Source of the DNA: an uncultured Bacteroidales bacterium
GTDB lineage: Bacteria; Bacteroidota; Bacteroidia; Bacteroidales; Muribaculaceae
NCBI GenBank assembly: GCA_945829225.1
Contig: CALZTY010000003.1
Coordinates: forward strand, 1-64,000
Direction: 5' to 3'
DNA: 64,000 nucleotides
Made by a program: the position numbers and the translations under genes
Part shown: positions 20,201 to 25,671 of the stretch, one piece after another
Numbering within the stretch: the stretch's first letter is position 1
How the letters are laid out: the number at the start of each line of letters is the position of its first letter
The notes under the pieces: generated by a model
Database searches by the model: none
What the model saw: only the letters and a program-made list of their open reading frames with translations
Told to the model about the DNA's origin: nothing

Positions 20201-20573
20201 CTTTTACCTTACCGTTTTTTGCTGAGGTAATTTCGGCTGATTCATACATGAAAAATGTCCGATTGTTGCCATCACCGCAAAAATTGGTAAACTTGCCCAC
20301 ATACTCTTCATCGACATAGATCTCGACATATTCGCTCCAACTGTCGTATCCGCTGTCGTTGTAGTAGCAAAAGTTGAATTGGGTGTAAATAGCCCCGGAG
20401 GGAGAAATCTCGGTCTCGGGTTGCCAATTGTGGTAGGAGTAACGGTTATACTCGATTTCGGGATAGTCCTCGGCGGCGCGAGTCACCAAACCCACATTCA
20501 AGAGCATCATCAGCGCAAATATGCGCATGAGCCCGATGCCACTGTGACCTGACAGGTCGTATTTAGCTTTCAT
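11211..20573 (-). CDS. Giant secreted multidomain LamG/Fn3 surface protein
   Basis: About 3120 residues. The ATG at 20573 is taken because it follows the -7 box at 20633-20640 and precedes a hydrophobic segment (IFALMMLLNVGLV) ending TRAAED, a signal peptide. Counting from an upstream in-frame ATG at 20618, the domain order is: an N-terminal unknown region (50-330); Fn3-like modules (about 330-630, with AEGQENSILLSWDAQ and KISWKAQQL); a LamG jelly-roll (about 653-840); a carboxypeptidase-regulatory-like beta-sandwich (about 946-1018); a long central region (1060-2040); a bacterial Ig-like segment with SFNEDIRGELL (about 2050); two more LamG domains (about 2103-2230 and 2294-2436); and a C-terminal part in which a module of about 110 residues (QIAAFDSADNCIG / ELAAFDDTDSLCG) occurs twice. 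It ends GVYKTLDEYNQVII...GRRAN, reminiscent of short sorting tails. Probably cell-surface, type IX exported; ligand unknown. Confidence 0.8.
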   Translation of the reverse strand: MKAKYDLSGHSGIGLMRIFALMMLLNVGLVTRAAEDYPEIEYNRYSYHNWQPETEISPSGAIYTQFNFCYYNDSGYDSWSEYVEIYVDEEYVGKFTNFCGDGNNRTFFMYESAEITSAKNGKVKACTDAFAQSGDDYWVRIKVYIQNIGYNRSHQIKVKTSWFANRDYWLTQYMSYNTSSTWTYMPQKGTVSSAGRNKARWSNTSAPYWYTQYVAIMKQDYSIDKWIEPNDDNSVFHKMVVSANRSDQCQSFNCDFDVESNYTPSTFYPRYYFTSNNSDFSQVRMYDYCSSFNTTYFYRPKNVRYSFNQWKKAVTLTWDVESYDNKASSDGRWMIVREKDGMKSVVGTTSDFYDRTFTDTSSSIQYGQDYTYRVYFLPFSWGDATTSNCADDLMASTTASTPCTYDITLQAEGQENSILLSWDAQSIEQDGDYQYTIYRATGDGAFEPIKKLSVDNRLNTHYEFIDENIPDASASYKYYVSIKVMNTQFDSDSQVASVSGFSRATEITASKGGYDNTVKISWKAQQLGTTTTYYELSRRVLNSLASWEQIYTTSGTADSYTFNDQTLVSGIYYEYRLLSYSLDSNNKRYGESEVSTNGFCSLTGTISGSINFGSGTAVAGVRVNLELAPTGNNPDVAQFHSLRCGGAFGGIRWDVDSVQARNKLKGKKWTTQFYINPATVILSPVIFDATGVRVSLGNYSETDNTFGILLNGVAVADMRIKADQFTHLTIAYTGGSTFTIYAIDREGTLTEATATASGYSGFTEGATHIYFGSSSAPTVNNGFVGHIDDIRFFAGRAVPRDEVLNDYDHTLAGTESGLLAYWPLDEGIPNQRDAYDYSKTNGAPNENHGMILPNSSVDGIVPDASQLSIYALTDDTGNYIIRGIHYSGSGTNYIVRPQLGIHEFSPNTMTRFISSNSNVYSGSSFTDVSSFPVSGVIYYQGTNYPVEECLIKVDGVVASRDGEMIKTGKDGRFTVDVPIGKHFISVERSGHTFVLEGRFPAADRYDFNSEMSGLTFYDNTLVMVTGRIDGGAVEQAKPMGFGSSVNNIGVAEIVLEADYMMNARQETIGSAVIWQSALEPRVFDDGNNRIAATITGGYGSTDEAKRITITTDSRTGEFCAMLPPVLYTVKSVRVLSNPDVDFGEFASTINASKASVVYTDSLRNENSGTYDYFKYNAKFNLAYRSTPQLEVSDPDADEGALGEKEYIFHNDDGTNETVSLYTVNEAGNVNYKYQYPVYLQLNQYKLKLQGYELYENHDQGAAVPQQRVPLQRVGISISNEFSIRNMFREEDGSLAPVPTEGFSLDSIGCGTYVFTIGAPSLLESENFSRTLAISYSINGNRYSYPDIRGIVFGNIPTGSNFVTAGPDMVAMILRDPPGSGSSATWSDGYSITQSYEYTGSNIQSQELELSHKFGVKLGTATGAPGFLTITEATETATTSNDLTVTETVNHYEAWTSTTSTVQNISTSDDPAFDGPDADVFIGRSTNIIIGRARDVGLHRGSDGQLHLDMKEIVSVGTKFDTEFRYTQHFVQNTLIPNFIATRNSLILPKGTEVVNNGMYYKYVSLVDDDDPNFGLEGTYTTIYPKGQMALPERDRFVVDSVNWCNDQIIRWRNVLMENERVKVTAIENRPQYLLNNFSFDAGSIINYDQEKSESSGSGTGTEVEVDEKFTVAFCIDKIGNGLDSKITIGYKRHNDKMRKEEATITSAMSFTLAEQQTNDALTVDVFNAPDEFGYIFVTRGGQTSGNWEPRRVTQYYRPGTEIMAQTQRVVVPRIYIDNPIVENVPVGEPAMFNVIYANESETRGTAGFTMGMDNFSNPHGAEVLMGGGTLNQGIDDVISFGTPVKQTVIINQTDYDALDYRIALILFDATQASPTGTYPANADTAYIEAHFVPASSRAVLTTSTPYINENVGDSRASFTIKDYNLNLRNFRTVALRHKGINDQEWTIDNVWNTLANCATPEDSLAALTEPQIKYDIDMSDPRHWPEQTYIFQVTTMSVFGENKEYFYGDEIQVIKDTTAPIVVGTPSPSNGMLYNDSEISVSFNEDIRGELLTADENILVIGRLNNATLTHDVAAAFAGGAGASSEAKMQIKGSAMSLNMWLLHKGGAASLYSQGSLNVAIDEYGHLTVGSAGQSVTSSAALPADQWIFLSVIIEYVNGTPHVTADAAYDATTQHLIDLEPLRSEISTAGIIEIGRQLQGEIHEVSVWDYARPFSVAVSERSKPKSQYTSHLVAYWPMNEGYGSVLYDKVAARNLAMLPGTTWAIAGDNYSLALEKTQVAALNLSECATHSDDDYLLQLWFRAENVAATGANILSYNDNSTALTISGSDGHLALVNGDAETLISSADLRDGQWHQFSMMVHKSTNANANIYLDAKSVAVVSSSRVANLAGELHLGGGFSGNVDELRILHDYYSADVITGNIYQRSDSLNASVMGLKAYFPFEKTILDQYGQEQTVATLANQGAAPMGSIFAFQGDDLSCTDAQAPAIKPVASVQNVDFDFYTTERTIYVTLKEKPATIQGCKLYVTVRDVKDKAGNNIDQVTWSFTVDDNSLFWLEPSVSNLFSEYSTDDERRFKATIFNGGADDEVWTLEGIPAWLDVDRNSGTLQPASFTELNFTVSEALPTGINEGNIYLIDSNGISHSLPYSFTKLVNRPIWVVDTDKYSNTMNIIGQVVVDGVIQENPYSQIAAFDSADNCIGTAMPTHFSRYGTSYFMLTIYGNQASSEPLRFRYYDANDGTISPSFKMTVAGIEQAPSFVPNAVLGAIGEPFIWATDENIEQNTDIRSGWQWISFYADPVDPSIASIFDIVDYNGEPCISEVVQNDAYARLEADGTWSGELTTVQIGLMYKVNSTGYSRLSLIGPAAAALRRPITIKPMWNWLGANVSSQMMLATALADMSPEEGDVIKNRTKMAIFTDGGWIGDLAAITPGEGYFYRSNAADTKEFTYPSSATQVQGAPALKAPEASTGAFGSYNTALYDGTMTITATVMCDGHRLAGCELAAFDDTDSLCGDKYSHDEDDRHLIYMVVHADHAQTITFRLALTDADGNVSIYDLTETLNFEDGAALGSSVAPVVFDITNLGISTVYGDTEHRGVYKTLDEYNQVIIHRGSDTFTPAGRRAN

Positions 20574-20632
20574 AGTACGTAAGTATTTTTCATTCACTGA
20601 GGTGCCGGGCAGAGCCAATCAACACAGTGCCA

Positions 20633-20640
20633 CAAATTTA
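20633..20640 (-). promoter_or_regulatory. -7 promoter box of the giant gene
   Basis: Minus-strand TAAATTTG, 60 nt upstream of the ATG at 20573, giving a leader of about 50 nt. It lies in the 184-bp divergent intergenic region. Confidence 0.6.
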
Positions 20641-20712
20641 GTAAAAATTATTCTAAAAATGTACTTTTTTGAAAAAAATCCGTATTTGTGGCGCGGAGTG
20701 AAATTTTTTTGC

Positions 20713-20720
20713 TAATTTCG
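20713..20720 (+). promoter_or_regulatory. Possible -7 box for the T9SS adhesin-like gene
   Basis: TAATTTCG is a one-mismatch match to TAnnTTTG, 37 nt before the ATG at 20758. A TTTG occurs at 20685-20688, spaced somewhat long at 24 nt. Confidence 0.45.
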
Positions 20721-20757
20721 CGACCAAATTGACACAACACTAATAAAACGTTTATTT

Positions 20758-23127
20758 ATGAAGAAAATTTTTACCTTAGTGATGGCTCTTGCAGCCACGA
20801 GCCCTCTGTATGCCGAGACGCTGTTCACAGCCGATCTCAACACTCAAGAGGGATTTGATGCGTGGACCGTTATCGATGCCAATGCCGATGAGAAGACATG
20901 GGTTTTCTCGGCAGACAACGATGAAGGCTCGCGAGTGTATTACTCATACCATAGCACCAATCAAGGTGATGATTGGTTGATTTCGCCGGCTATTACTCCC
21001 ACTGCCGACGGACCTCTGATGATTCGTTATACCTTCAAGGGCAGTTACTACAAAGAATCTGCCGAGGTGTGCTGCGGTAACGCTCCTACTGCCGAGGCTA
21101 TGACCACTGTATTAGGTTCTTATCCCGACATGATTGACCAAGACTACGGCTACTTTGTAATCGTAGACGGCGTTGCCGGACAACCCATCTATGTGGGCGT
21201 TCACGCCACATCGAGTGCCGACCGCTGGCGCTTGTATCTCAAATCGTTCTCGGTGGAGACGGCTACCGAAGTGATTGACTTGAAACTCACCGAGATCGTG
21301 TCGCCTGTGACCGGTCGCGACCTCGGTCAAGAGACTGTTACCGTGAAGATTGCTAATGCCGGTCGCACCGACGTCGCTTCCTACAACGTGTCATTTGTTA
21401 TCAATGGCGAAACCGCTGTTACTGAAACGGTTAACGAACCTCTGGCAGCCGGTGCCGAGACTACCTATACCTTTACAGCCAAAGCCGACCTCTCGACTCC
21501 TCGCGAGTTGTATACCTTCTCGGCAACCGTGACCGCTGAGGGAGATATCGAAGCCTCCAACAACACCTTGGAGACCGAGGTGCGCCACATTGCTCCCGCC
21601 ACCGCTCCCTATTTCACCGGTTTTGAGCCCGGCGAATACTTCGACGAGTTCAAGTCGTTCAACCTCAACGAGGATGAAGGCGATTGGGAAATTGGCGTAG
21701 GCTCCTTGTGGTGGTCGATGGCTCGCACCGGTCTGGGCTATCTCGGCTACAATTACGACAAGAATAACAATGCCGACGACTGGTTCATCATCGAGCCTAT
21801 CAAGGTCGAGGCAGGCTACTATGCCCTCAAGTTCTGGTTCTCGGGCGACGACAACCACCCCGAGAAGTTCTCGGTACACTATGGCGACGCTTGCGACCCT
21901 GCCGCAATGACCAACAAGATTGTCGAGTATGCACCTTTCGCCGTGGGCGCTTACCAAGAATCAATCAACATCCTCCACTTCGATGCTCCGCAGACCATTT
22001 ACATAGGCTTCTATGCCTTCTCTGATAAGGATGAGAACTGGATTACCATCGACGACTTGAGCCTCGAGCGCATCGAAGCCACCGACATCGATATTGCTGC
22101 TACCTCGCTTATAAGCCCCACTCCCTATCTGCCCGTCAAGGCTCCTCACGATGTGACTTTCGTGGCTAAGAACCTCGGTATTACCGCCCAGACTGCCACT
22201 GTAACCGTGACACTCGACGAGACCGAAGTATACAGAGGTAGCGTGGAATTCGCCGCACAGGAAGAGAAAACCCTCAACGTAGGTGGCTTGCTCGCTGATG
22301 TAGCCGCCGGTGAGCACACCTTGGTGGTGAACGTCAACTGCGAGGGTGATATCAACGCAGAGAACAATGTCCTCACTCAGACCTTCATCCTTCTCGGTGA
22401 GCCCGACATTATCTATGACTTCGAAGATGGCAAAGTTCCCGCCGACTTCACCTTCACCGTTAAGGATGAAGGTACCCTCGACCCCTCGGCAGTCGCTGAG
22501 TTTGGCGAGACCGGCTGGGGCATCGTATCTATCGGCGACCACACATACTATGGCTCCAAGATGCTCGGTGGCTCCTCATGGGTCAATGGCGTTGAGAACC
22601 TCGACCGCTCGTGCATCCTTCCCAAGGTTACCGTCGACACCGACGACGCTTGCTTCGTGTGGAACGCCGGCTCCATCAGCCCCTACTTCTTCGAATCCTA
22701 CCAAGTGCGTGTGCTCTACGAAGATCCCGTGTGGGGTCCCGACTACAGCAAACTCGCCGAGGTTACTATCGAGGGCACCAACCGTCAGTATCGTGGCGTA
22801 AGCCTCGGTAAATTCAAAGGTCAGGAAGTTGAGGTCGAAATCCGCCTCATCTCCAAGCCCGGCGATGCCATCACCCTCGACAACCTCCAGCTCTTCGGCT
22901 GTACCAAGGTTAACCAGGGTGTTGAGTCGGTTGCTGCTGATGCCAAGACCTCAATCCGTGTGCGTGGAAACGTTATCACCGTCAATACCGATGCCGTTAT
23001 CACCGTTACCGATATGAGCGGTCGCGTAGTGGCTGCAGGTGAGGGTACATCGCTGAATATCAGCAACCTCAACCCCGGCGTATACGTAGTAACCGCCGGC
23101 GCAGCCACCGCCAAGATTGTACGTTAA
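20758..23127 (+). CDS. Secreted adhesin-like protein with type IX sorting domain
   Basis: A 789-residue protein with signal peptide MKKIFTLVMALAATSPLYA. Residues about 22-165 form a choice-of-anchor J/cleaved-adhesin-like domain (DLNTQEGFDAWTVIDANAD, GDDWLISPAI, then DRWRLYLKSFSVE). Two CARDB-like beta-sandwich spacers (about 170-275 and 450-545) alternate with two more anchor-J-like domains (about 285-440, NADDWFIIEPIKV; and about 553-715). The C-terminus (about 722-789, ITVTDMSGRVVAAG...LNPGVYVVTAG...KIVR) is a typical type A T9SS sorting domain. It is divergent from the giant LamG gene, so the two may be co-regulated surface proteins. A hairpin terminator follows at 23148. Confidence 0.85.
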   Translation: MKKIFTLVMALAATSPLYAETLFTADLNTQEGFDAWTVIDANADEKTWVFSADNDEGSRVYYSYHSTNQGDDWLISPAITPTADGPLMIRYTFKGSYYKESAEVCCGNAPTAEAMTTVLGSYPDMIDQDYGYFVIVDGVAGQPIYVGVHATSSADRWRLYLKSFSVETATEVIDLKLTEIVSPVTGRDLGQETVTVKIANAGRTDVASYNVSFVINGETAVTETVNEPLAAGAETTYTFTAKADLSTPRELYTFSATVTAEGDIEASNNTLETEVRHIAPATAPYFTGFEPGEYFDEFKSFNLNEDEGDWEIGVGSLWWSMARTGLGYLGYNYDKNNNADDWFIIEPIKVEAGYYALKFWFSGDDNHPEKFSVHYGDACDPAAMTNKIVEYAPFAVGAYQESINILHFDAPQTIYIGFYAFSDKDENWITIDDLSLERIEATDIDIAATSLISPTPYLPVKAPHDVTFVAKNLGITAQTATVTVTLDETEVYRGSVEFAAQEEKTLNVGGLLADVAAGEHTLVVNVNCEGDINAENNVLTQTFILLGEPDIIYDFEDGKVPADFTFTVKDEGTLDPSAVAEFGETGWGIVSIGDHTYYGSKMLGGSSWVNGVENLDRSCILPKVTVDTDDACFVWNAGSISPYFFESYQVRVLYEDPVWGPDYSKLAEVTIEGTNRQYRGVSLGKFKGQEVEVEIRLISKPGDAITLDNLQLFGCTKVNQGVESVAADAKTSIRVRGNVITVNTDAVITVTDMSGRVVAAGEGTSLNISNLNPGVYVVTAGAATAKIVR

Positions 23128-23147
23128 TACATTAACCCTTATACAGC

Positions 23148-23181
23148 GAGGGGGTGCGTCATGATAATGGCGCGCCCCCTC
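23148..23181 (+). terminator. Hairpin terminator after the T9SS protein
   Basis: An 11-bp stem (GAGGGGGTGCG pairing with CGCGCCCCCTC, one G-T wobble) with a 12-nt loop, 20 nt past the stop at 23127. The T tail is weak. Confidence 0.75.
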
Positions 23182-23251
23182 TTGATATTAGCGAATAGCG
23201 CCATTTAGGCAATTTTTCATTGTTTTGTGCCGAAATTTTGTAAAAAATGCG

Positions 23252-23260
23252 TAACTTTGC
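23252..23260 (+). promoter_or_regulatory. -7 promoter box for lrgAB
   Basis: TAACTTTGC, a full TAnnTTTG match, 22 nt before the ATG at 23283. It overlaps the in-frame ATG at 23247, which rules that start out. Confidence 0.7.
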
Positions 23261-23282
23261 GGCGTTTTTTAGGTACAATGTT

Positions 23283-23627
23283 ATGAATTTATTGATTTTT
23301 CAGTGTGCTGTCATTTTTGCATATCTGGCATTGGGCGAACTAATAGTGTGGCTCACGGGAGTAAAACTACCATCGAGCATTATAGGAATGCTTCTGCTCA
23401 CATTGTCGCTTGAACTCCGCATCGTAAGGCTTAGACAGGTGGATTTAGTGTCAAATTTTCTTGTTAAAAACCTTGGATTCTTCTTCGTGCCGCCGGGAGT
23501 GGCGCTTATGTTGTATTTTGACATCATCAAGGCACAACTCATACCTATTGTAGTGGCATCAGTGGTGAGTACCATTGTTGTGCTTGTCGTAACCGGGTGG
23601 GTGCACCAATTGATGCGGCACCATTAA
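23283..23627 (+). CDS. lrgA: CidA/LrgA family holin-like membrane protein
   Basis: A 114-residue protein with four predicted membrane helices (MNLLIFQCAVIFAYLALGELIVWL; the LPSSIIGMLLLTLSL motif; NLGFFFVPPGVALML; IPIVVASVVSTIVVLVVTG). The LPxxIIGMLLL and FFVPPGVALM segments are signatures of the CidA/LrgA holin-like family, which with LrgB modulates murein hydrolase activity and, in other bacteria, pyruvate uptake. Start ATG 23283 is chosen because the promoter box at 23252-23260 overlaps the longer start. lrgB begins 18 nt after its stop. Confidence 0.9.
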   Translation: MNLLIFQCAVIFAYLALGELIVWLTGVKLPSSIIGMLLLTLSLELRIVRLRQVDLVSNFLVKNLGFFFVPPGVALMLYFDIIKAQLIPIVVASVVSTIVVLVVTGWVHQLMRHH

Positions 23628-23645
23628 CAATTAAAGGTAAGACTT

Positions 23646-24338
23646 ATGGAATATCTAAGCAATATTTATTTTCTGGTTGCGCTAACGTTCGTGGTGTACA
23701 TCGGTTTTCAATATTTGCAGCGCCGCACCAGGTTGGCGCTACTCAATCCTATCTTGTTTGCGATTATTGTAGTGATAGCGTTTCTACAAATCACAGGAAT
23801 AGAGTATTCCACTTATAGTGAGGCGGGAGGCATTATCGAATTTTGGCTCAAACCCGCCGTGGTGGCACTTGGCGTGCCACTATACAAGCAGTTGAAGACT
23901 ATCAGAAAGCAGTTGACACCGTTGCTTTGCTCACAACTGGCAGGATGCATAGCCGGAATATTGTCGGTGGTGGTAATAGCGGACATTCTCGGCGCGACCG
24001 ATGAGGTGATTTATTCGCTTGCCGCCAAGTCTGTTACCACACCCATAGCAATGGAAGTCACAAAAACTCTGGGTGGTATTCCTTCGCTCACCTCGGCAGT
24101 GGTGATTTCTGTGGGCATTTTCGGCGGTTTGACGGGATTCAGGTTGATGAAACTATCGCATATCGGCTCTCCGATAGCACAGGGTCTCTCCATAGGTGCT
24201 GCGGCGCATGCTGTGGGTACATCGCGGGCAATGGAAGTGAGCGACAAATATGGTGCGTTTGCGAGCGTCGGTCTCACTATCAATGGAATTTTCACGGCAC
24301 TGCTCACGCCTTCAATACTCGCCCTGTTGGGCTATTGA
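23646..24338 (+). CDS. lrgB: LrgB family membrane protein
   Basis: A 230-residue polytopic inner-membrane protein, the usual partner of LrgA. It has the family motifs WLKPAVVALGVPLYKQ (about 67-82), LAAKSVTTPIAMEV (about 125-138) and GAAAHAVGTSRAMEV (about 184-198). Six to seven hydrophobic segments are visible. The pair is implicated in murein hydrolase control and programmed lysis in Gram-positives; in Bacteroidetes the role is less clear. It is 18 nt downstream of lrgA, with no terminator between them. Confidence 0.93.
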   Translation: MEYLSNIYFLVALTFVVYIGFQYLQRRTRLALLNPILFAIIVVIAFLQITGIEYSTYSEAGGIIEFWLKPAVVALGVPLYKQLKTIRKQLTPLLCSQLAGCIAGILSVVVIADILGATDEVIYSLAAKSVTTPIAMEVTKTLGGIPSLTSAVVISVGIFGGLTGFRLMKLSHIGSPIAQGLSIGAAAHAVGTSRAMEVSDKYGAFASVGLTINGIFTALLTPSILALLGY

Positions 24339-24382
24339 AAAGCATTAGTGCCCGCCGGTTTTGTAATATTTGACATAATGCT

Positions 24383-24391
24383 TAACTTTGC
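24383..24391 (+). promoter_or_regulatory. Promoter overlapping the start of the GNAT gene (leaderless)
   Basis: TTTG at 24360-24363, 19 nt spacing, then TAACTTTGC. The -7 box ends only 3 nt before the ATG at 24395, so the expected transcription start coincides with the start codon. Confidence 0.7.
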
Positions 24392-24394
24392 CGT

Positions 24395-24901
24395 ATGCAA
24401 TCTCACGAAAACATAGAGGTGCGAGTGGCACGCGGCGAGGATGTCGATGCTATCGTGGCGGTGCTTGAGCAGGGACGGCTTGCCCAGCATGCCATGGGAT
24501 TTGTGCAGTGGGAGCCCGGCAGGCAGTGGCGCGAGGCTGTGAGCCGCGATGTCGCTGCCGGAGTGGGGCGTGTGCTCGTCGGCTCAGAGGGCGTCGTGGG
24601 ATATGCCGCGCTGATAGGTCCGGATGCCGAATACGACCGCTTGGGCATAGGCGCCGGATGCCGCTATGTGGTGTTTCATCGCGTAGCCATCGGCGATAGC
24701 CGGCGAGGCACCGGGCTGTCGTCTATGCTCTTTGATGCCCTGGAGGCGGAGGCTCGCACTCAAGGCTACGACACTGCAATGGTCGATACCGGCGTAGCCA
24801 ACTGCGTGATGCAGCACATCATGCAGATGCGTGGCTACAAGTCGCTGGGGATCATTGATTTCTGCTGGGGCGAGCGTCTCACCTATGAGCACCGCTTGTA
24901 G
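24395..24901 (+). CDS. GNAT family N-acetyltransferase
   Basis: A 168-residue single-domain acetyltransferase. The fold starts at IEVRVARGEDVDAIVAV; strand 4 and the pyrophosphate-binding loop read HRVAIGDSRRGTGLSSMLFDAL (about 93-114, with the R/QxxGxG/A pattern), and the C-terminal VMQHIMQMRGYKSLGIIDF is the dimer/acceptor region. Acceptor unknown. Translation must begin at 24395 to include the first strand, yet the promoter ends 3 nt upstream, so the mRNA appears leaderless. Confidence 0.88.
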   Translation: MQSHENIEVRVARGEDVDAIVAVLEQGRLAQHAMGFVQWEPGRQWREAVSRDVAAGVGRVLVGSEGVVGYAALIGPDAEYDRLGIGAGCRYVVFHRVAIGDSRRGTGLSSMLFDALEAEARTQGYDTAMVDTGVANCVMQHIMQMRGYKSLGIIDFCWGERLTYEHRL

Positions 24902-24930
24902 CGCCATTTGCACAGGTGGTGCCATTTTTG

Positions 24931-24938
24931 TACCTTTG
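24931..24938 (+). promoter_or_regulatory. Promoter of the HAD gene
   Basis: TTTG at 24907-24910, 20 nt spacing, TACCTTTG at 24931-24938, then ATG at 24957: a consensus Bacteroidetes promoter. Confidence 0.75.
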
Positions 24939-24956
24939 TACCACAATTTTTGAAAG

Positions 24957-25592
24957 ATGAAATTAAAATCCGTACTCTTTGACCTCGATGGCGTCCTCAT
25001 AGACACCGAGGGTATATATACCGAATTTTGGGCGGATATCGACCGCCTCTATCCCACAGGTGTGGAGAATTTTGCCTTGGTAATCAAGGGCTCCACCTTG
25101 CCGTCGATCCTCAACAAATATTTTGCCCCGGAGCACCATGCCGATATTGTGCGCCGTCTGCGCGACAATGAGGACAATATGGTGTATCGTCTCTTTGACG
25201 GCGTGGAGGATTTGATGGCGTCCTTGGCAGCCGAGGGTGTGACGATGGCGATAGTAACCTCGAGCAACCGCCCGAAGATGGACGTAGTGTATGCCCAAGT
25301 GCCCGCTTTCGGCAAGTATATCAGCGCATTAGTGACCGATGAGGACGTTGCGGCATCGAAGCCCGACCCTCAAGGCTATCTCATCGCCGCCGAGCGCCTC
25401 GGAGCCGCTCCCGGCGAGTGTGTAGTGGTTGAAGACTCGATTGCAGGATTGCATGCCGGGCGCGCTGCCGGCGCCGCTGTTGCCGGCATCGCTACTACCA
25501 ATCCTCGCTCGGCTATCGAGCCCCTTGCCGATATAGTTGTAGATGCAACCGGCGAGTTGAATGTTAATATTTTGTGTAATATTCTTCGCTAA
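24957..25592 (+). CDS. HAD-superfamily phosphatase/phosphoglucomutase-like
   Basis: A 211-residue haloacid-dehalogenase hydrolase. Motif I is FDLDGVLIDTEG (nucleophile D9, acid/base D11), motif II VTSSN (about 99-103), motif III Lys in ASKPDPQGY (about 136-144) and motif IV VVEDSIAGLHAG (about 159-170), with a helical cap in between. This places it with the beta-phosphoglucomutase/phosphoglycolate phosphatase-like subgroup; the substrate cannot be told from sequence. It has its own promoter and stands alone between the GNAT and CapD-like genes. Confidence 0.9.
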   Translation: MKLKSVLFDLDGVLIDTEGIYTEFWADIDRLYPTGVENFALVIKGSTLPSILNKYFAPEHHADIVRRLRDNEDNMVYRLFDGVEDLMASLAAEGVTMAIVTSSNRPKMDVVYAQVPAFGKYISALVTDEDVAASKPDPQGYLIAAERLGAAPGECVVVEDSIAGLHAGRAAGAAVAGIATTNPRSAIEPLADIVVDATGELNVNILCNILR

Positions 25593-25617
25593 ATTTGTTG
25601 TTTTAAAAAATCTTCGC

Positions 25618-25626
25618 TAATTTTGC
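25618..25626 (+). promoter_or_regulatory. Promoter of the CapD/PglF-like gene
   Basis: TTTG at 25594-25597, 20 nt spacing, TAATTTTGC at 25618-25626, 46 nt before the ATG at 25672. Confidence 0.75.
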
Positions 25627-25671
25627 AACTGAATTAACGGCTACTCCTTATAAAGATAGAAATCAAAGTTA

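Noticed and set aside
23247..23282. Longer LrgA starting at 23247
   Set aside because: The extra codons overlap the TAACTTTGC promoter box; the membrane helix starts at 23283.
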